DNA from: a virus
DNA: 33,213 nucleotides
Direction: 5' to 3' (one strand)
IMG/VR virus record: IMGVR_UViG_3300032246_002140
Span: 1-33,213 of that record
Part shown: positions 30,888 to 33,213 of the stretch, in pieces
Layout of the letters: each line of letters begins with the position of its first letter
How positions within the stretch are numbered: position 1 is the first letter of the stretch
Program-made: the position numbers and the translations under genes
Notes under the pieces: generated by a model
Database searches by the model: none
What the model saw: only the letters and a program-made list of their open reading frames with translations
Told to the model about the DNA's origin: nothing

Positions 30888-31623
30888 AATCAAAGAACTC
30901 CGGATGATTAAAGCATCCGCCTTGCAACCCAATCCCAAGAATTGGCGCACTCATCCGCACAAACAAAAGGATGCACTCAAGGATATTTTGAAGGAAGTAG
31001 GATTCAGTGGAGCCGTAATTGCACGGGAATTGGGTGATGGAAAATATGAATTAATCGATGGTCATCTTAGGGCAGAGACATCATTGAATCAGGAGATCCC
31101 GGTACTTGTCGTGGACCTCACAGAAGCCGAAGCAGACAAGATCCTTGCAACCCATGATCCATTGGGTGCCATGGCAGGAACCGACTTTAAAAAAGCAGAG
31201 GAACTATTCGCATCGATTGCAACCGAAAGCGAAGCACTCGCGGCAATGATGCAGGAAATGCTAGGTGATCAAACAACACTTGATGAAGACAAACCCGATG
31301 GCACCACACTTGCCAAGCTAACCATCGGTGGATATGAAACCAGACACAATGTCGCCATGGGTGAACGGTGGGAGATTCTCGGTAAGCATTCCCTACTTGT
31401 CACCGGTGTCATAAATGATTGGCCAACATGGATTCCACTACTTAGGGAAATGGGCGAGAGTACCATGTTTGCACCTTATGCCGGACCTTTGGCACTTCTT
31501 TCCTCCGCGGCACAAGTTCGCAGAATCTGTATCGTTCAACCTGTCCAGTATGTCGCTAACCTTATCCTTGATTGGGCAGAAGACACTTACGGAACTGAAG
31601 CAGTCGTAAAGGTCGGTGAGTAA
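30871..31623 (+). CDS. ParB-like protein with degenerate methylase-type C-terminus
   Basis: The N-terminal 110 residues are a ParB/sulfiredoxin-type domain: SALQPNPKNWRTHPHKQKDA, VIARELGDGKYELIDGHLRAE with D63-G-H-L-R67, and LVVDLTEAEADKILATHDP. Such domains are often fused to adenine methylases. Here residues 165-250 look like a collapsed remnant: WEILGKHSLLVTG resembles the 'W-x-L-G-x-H-x-L-L-x-G' opening and ANLILDWAEDTYGTEAVVK the closing helix of those enzymes, while the DPPY catalytic centre is absent. Its place directly before DpdA (TAATG overlap) suggests a role in DNA modification or its targeting. A later in-frame ATG (30904) is possible. Confidence 0.75.
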   Translation: MTIRNRIKELRMIKASALQPNPKNWRTHPHKQKDALKDILKEVGFSGAVIARELGDGKYELIDGHLRAETSLNQEIPVLVVDLTEAEADKILATHDPLGAMAGTDFKKAEELFASIATESEALAAMMQEMLGDQTTLDEDKPDGTTLAKLTIGGYETRHNVAMGERWEILGKHSLLVTGVINDWPTWIPLLREMGESTMFAPYAGPLALLSSAAQVRRICIVQPVQYVANLILDWAEDTYGTEAVVKVGE

Positions 31624-32456
31624 TGAATGCACCAGAATATTTTCTTGCCTGTGATTTGAACCTTGGTAAAATCGCAGCACTTGCAGGACACAAGTCAATC
31701 CTTGTGCCCGTCAACCTTATCAAAAAGAAAAGAGACATCGAAGACATCAAGCGGTGGGCCCATAGTGGAATCAAGATTATCATCGACTCCGGTGCATTTG
31801 ATCTTTGTGCCAAGCACTCGTCAAAGCACAATATCCCACTACAAAAAGTATTCGGCATGGCTCCGGAAAACATTGACGGATTCGCAAAGCTCTTTGAAGA
31901 CTTTGATGAAATCGCGCGCGAACTTCAGGACCATGTATTCGCGGTCATTGAAATTGATCTCGGTGGCAAGAAACGGAAAAGAGCCACAAGGCAAACCCTT
32001 GAAGATAAAGGTCTTAAAGTCTGTCCCGTAATCCATCCAATGCACGATGGGTGGGATTACTTGGATGAACTTGCAACCAAGTATGATAAAATCTTCGTTG
32101 GCAATCTCGTGGATGCCAATGTCGAAGACAGGGAAATTGCCATGGGTAAACTTATCTTGTGGCGAATAAAGAACCCCAACATATGGATTCATCTATTGGG
32201 AGTCACTCCGTCACCACTAACCACAGCCATGCCACCAAGCTCCGGCGATTCATCAACTTGGTACTCCTGTGTCAGACAGTTTCAGACTTGGCGAGCATAT
32301 GCCTGTTACGAAAGACTCGCGGGATTTGGTCGCGATATGGCCTATGTCCCAAAGTCGCCAGATCATAGTTACGAAAAAGCCAAACGAGTCGCCGCCCTAC
32401 AATATCGCGCACAGGAGCTCGGTATCCAACATTACTTCAAGGAGCTACTCAAATGA
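31623..32456 (+). CDS. dpdA: DpdA-like DNA guanine transglycosylase (7-deazaguanine insertion)
   Basis: DpdA enzymes, relatives of tRNA-guanine transglycosylase, swap guanine in DNA for a 7-deazaguanine. The 277-residue protein has TGT-like marks: IIIDSGAFDLC with D55-S-G-A-F59 (the DSGGF-type motif that holds the substrate base), VCPVIHPMHDGWDYL and KIFVGNLVD in the barrel, and GDSSTWYS with D209 in the DSxSW-like motif of this group. The TGT C-terminal CxCxxC zinc site is not visible, as expected for the short phage forms. It is coupled to the ParB-like gene and to the T-fold gene by overlaps, and queD, queE and folE lie in the same operon. Confidence 0.82.
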   Translation: MNAPEYFLACDLNLGKIAALAGHKSILVPVNLIKKKRDIEDIKRWAHSGIKIIIDSGAFDLCAKHSSKHNIPLQKVFGMAPENIDGFAKLFEDFDEIARELQDHVFAVIEIDLGGKKRKRATRQTLEDKGLKVCPVIHPMHDGWDYLDELATKYDKIFVGNLVDANVEDREIAMGKLILWRIKNPNIWIHLLGVTPSPLTTAMPPSSGDSSTWYSCVRQFQTWRAYACYERLAGFGRDMAYVPKSPDHSYEKAKRVAALQYRAQELGIQHYFKELLK

Positions 32457-32788
32457 ACACACTTACAACCATTTGGATCCAGCTACAGTTTGAAGGATTC
32501 CATCATTGGAAGTATGCACCTGATGAAGTCGATTGGCTCCGCAATCGCCATCGTCACCTATTCCATGTCCGTGTCGAATGGCAAGTAGGACATAATGACA
32601 GGGACCGCGAGTTCTTTATTGAGCAGGATCGTGTCCGCAATCTCATTACCACCATTCAATCCACCAAACCGGAATGCGAACAATGGTCGTGCGAAGAATG
32701 GGCCAATCAGATCCTCATTGAAACCAAAGCATTCCGGGTCGATGTTTCCGAGGACGGAGAAAACGGAGCGACCGTATGCTGCCAGTAA
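32453..32788 (+). CDS. Divergent QueD-like (T-fold) protein without the catalytic Cys
   Basis: A 111-residue protein overlapping dpdA by ATGA. It reads like a shortened T-fold enzyme: FEGFHHW (H17/H18) at the first histidine position, RHRHLFHV (H33-x-H35) in place of HGH, CEEWANQI in place of T-x-E-N-L-A, and VSEDGENGA in place of the final E-T motif. The Cys that precedes HGH in QueD is missing, so it probably does not perform the QueD reaction. Given the context, it may process a pterin or 7-deazaguanine, or act as a binding protein. The assignment is inference from pattern and position. Confidence 0.5.
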   Translation: MNTLTTIWIQLQFEGFHHWKYAPDEVDWLRNRHRHLFHVRVEWQVGHNDRDREFFIEQDRVRNLITTIQSTKPECEQWSCEEWANQILIETKAFRVDVSEDGENGATVCCQ

Positions 32789-33213
32789 TTGGCTACCTCA
32801 TCGCGGCCTGTGCGGCAAATGTCGTGGTCACAGTCTTTGGATATTCCGCACTTCCATTTACCGCATTCGCCATCATTCCTTTTGATCTCACCACAAGGGA
32901 TGTACTTCATGAACGGTGGCACGGTAATTGGCTGGCACTCAAAATGACCGCATTGGTAATTGCCGGATCTTTTCTTGCATGGTTATTTTGTAACGGATCA
33001 ACAGAGGTTTGTGTCGCATCGGCAATATCCTTTGCGGTCGCAGGTATCGTCGATTCTGTCATCTACCACATTCTGTCCAACAGAACAAAGTGGTTAAGGA
33101 TGAACCTCAGCAATGTCCTCTCATGCTCGGTGGACAGCATCTGTTTTCCCATGATCGCCTTTGGCACCTTGTCTCTTTCTTTGGCCTCTTCCCAAATCGC
33201 ATTGAAGATAATA
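32776..33213 (+). CDS. yhhQ: Queuosine-precursor transporter (YhhQ/VUT family), main part
   Basis: YhhQ proteins import 7-deazaguanine precursors (preQ0, preQ1) through the inner membrane. The window holds the first 146 codons; the last 23 codons and the stop lie at 15-86, giving about 169 residues. Marks of the family are AIIPFDLTTRDVLHERWHG (about 32-50), the WLRMNLSNVLSCSVDS stretch with the conserved N and DS, and four to six membrane segments. It is shorter than the usual ~220 residues. GGAG lies 8 bases before ATG 32776. It overlaps the T-fold gene by 13 bases and queD by 29. Confidence 0.88.
   Translation, partial: MLPVIGYLIAACAANVVVTVFGYSALPFTAFAIIPFDLTTRDVLHERWHGNWLALKMTALVIAGSFLAWLFCNGSTEVCVASAISFAVAGIVDSVIYHILSNRTKWLRMNLSNVLSCSVDSICFPMIAFGTLSLSLASSQIALKII
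33200..33213. repeat. Terminal 14-bp repeat, right copy (assembly overlap)
   Basis: Identical to bases 1-14. Removing one copy makes the transporter frame continuous across the junction. Confidence 0.9.

Noticed and set aside
32518-32560. Another CTGATGA in the T-fold gene
   Set aside because: It is coding sequence and lacks the GAAA core and pairing stems of a hammerhead.
1-33213. CRISPR array, integrase, repressor or transposase
   Set aside because: No regular short repeats with spacers and no recombinase-like catalytic motifs were seen on reading the proteins.

Overview
The window looks like the complete genome of a small tailed phage (a siphovirus with an HK97-type capsid), assembled as a circle and opened inside a gene. 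The first 14 bases are identical to the last 14, and a transporter gene that runs off the right end continues in frame at the left end. The unique circle is therefore about 33,199 bp. Every gene I support is on the + strand, most overlap by 1-14 bases, and I see no integrase, repressor, DNA polymerase, tRNA or CRISPR array. The phage is probably lytic and uses the host replicase. The host cannot be named from the sequence. The lack of a recognisable peptidoglycan hydrolase and the presence of a papain-like protease in the lysis position hint at an unusual cell envelope (Planctomycetes would fit, but that is a weak inference).

Layout. (1) About 30.6 kb through the junction to 2 kb is a compact 7-deazaguanine cassette: ParB-like protein, DpdA-like transglycosylase, a small T-fold (QueD-like) protein, YhhQ/QueT-type precursor transporter, QueD, QueE, and a phosphoribosyltransferase fused to GTP cyclohydrolase I. 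I see no QueC. (2) 2-9.8 kb is packaging and head: small and large terminase, portal, protease, capsid, connectors. (3) 9.8-17.5 kb is the tail: tube protein, G/GT chaperones joined by a -1 frameshift, tape measure, tail tip, a tail fibre with a YadA-like beta-roll, and an HNH endonuclease. (4) 17.5-19.6 kb is the likely lysis region: holin-like protein, signal-peptide protein, C1 peptidase. (5) 19.9-23 kb holds many small early-type genes, including a CsrA homologue and two near-identical type I hammerhead ribozymes in a 97-bp repeat. (6) 23-28.3 kb is recombination and replication: AAA/Sak4-like ATPase, DUF669, SF2 helicase, primase-polymerase/helicase. (7) 28.3-30.6 kb has two non-coding regions sharing an AAGATAGGNAA motif, one with a 37-bp A/T-only tract. 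They flank a sigma factor and a PD-(D/E)XK nuclease.

How it may work together. The phage appears able to redirect transcription (its own sigma factor) and translation (CsrA), process early transcripts with ribozymes, replicate with a primase-helicase, and replace guanine in its DNA with a 7-deazaguanine so that packaged DNA escapes host restriction. The modification genes lie next to the terminase, so modification and packaging may be expressed together. The points most worth a second look are the paired hammerhead ribozymes, the QueC-less 7-deazaguanine pathway with a fused PRTase-FolE and an odd T-fold protein, the protease in the endolysin position, and the AAGATAGGNAA repeats.
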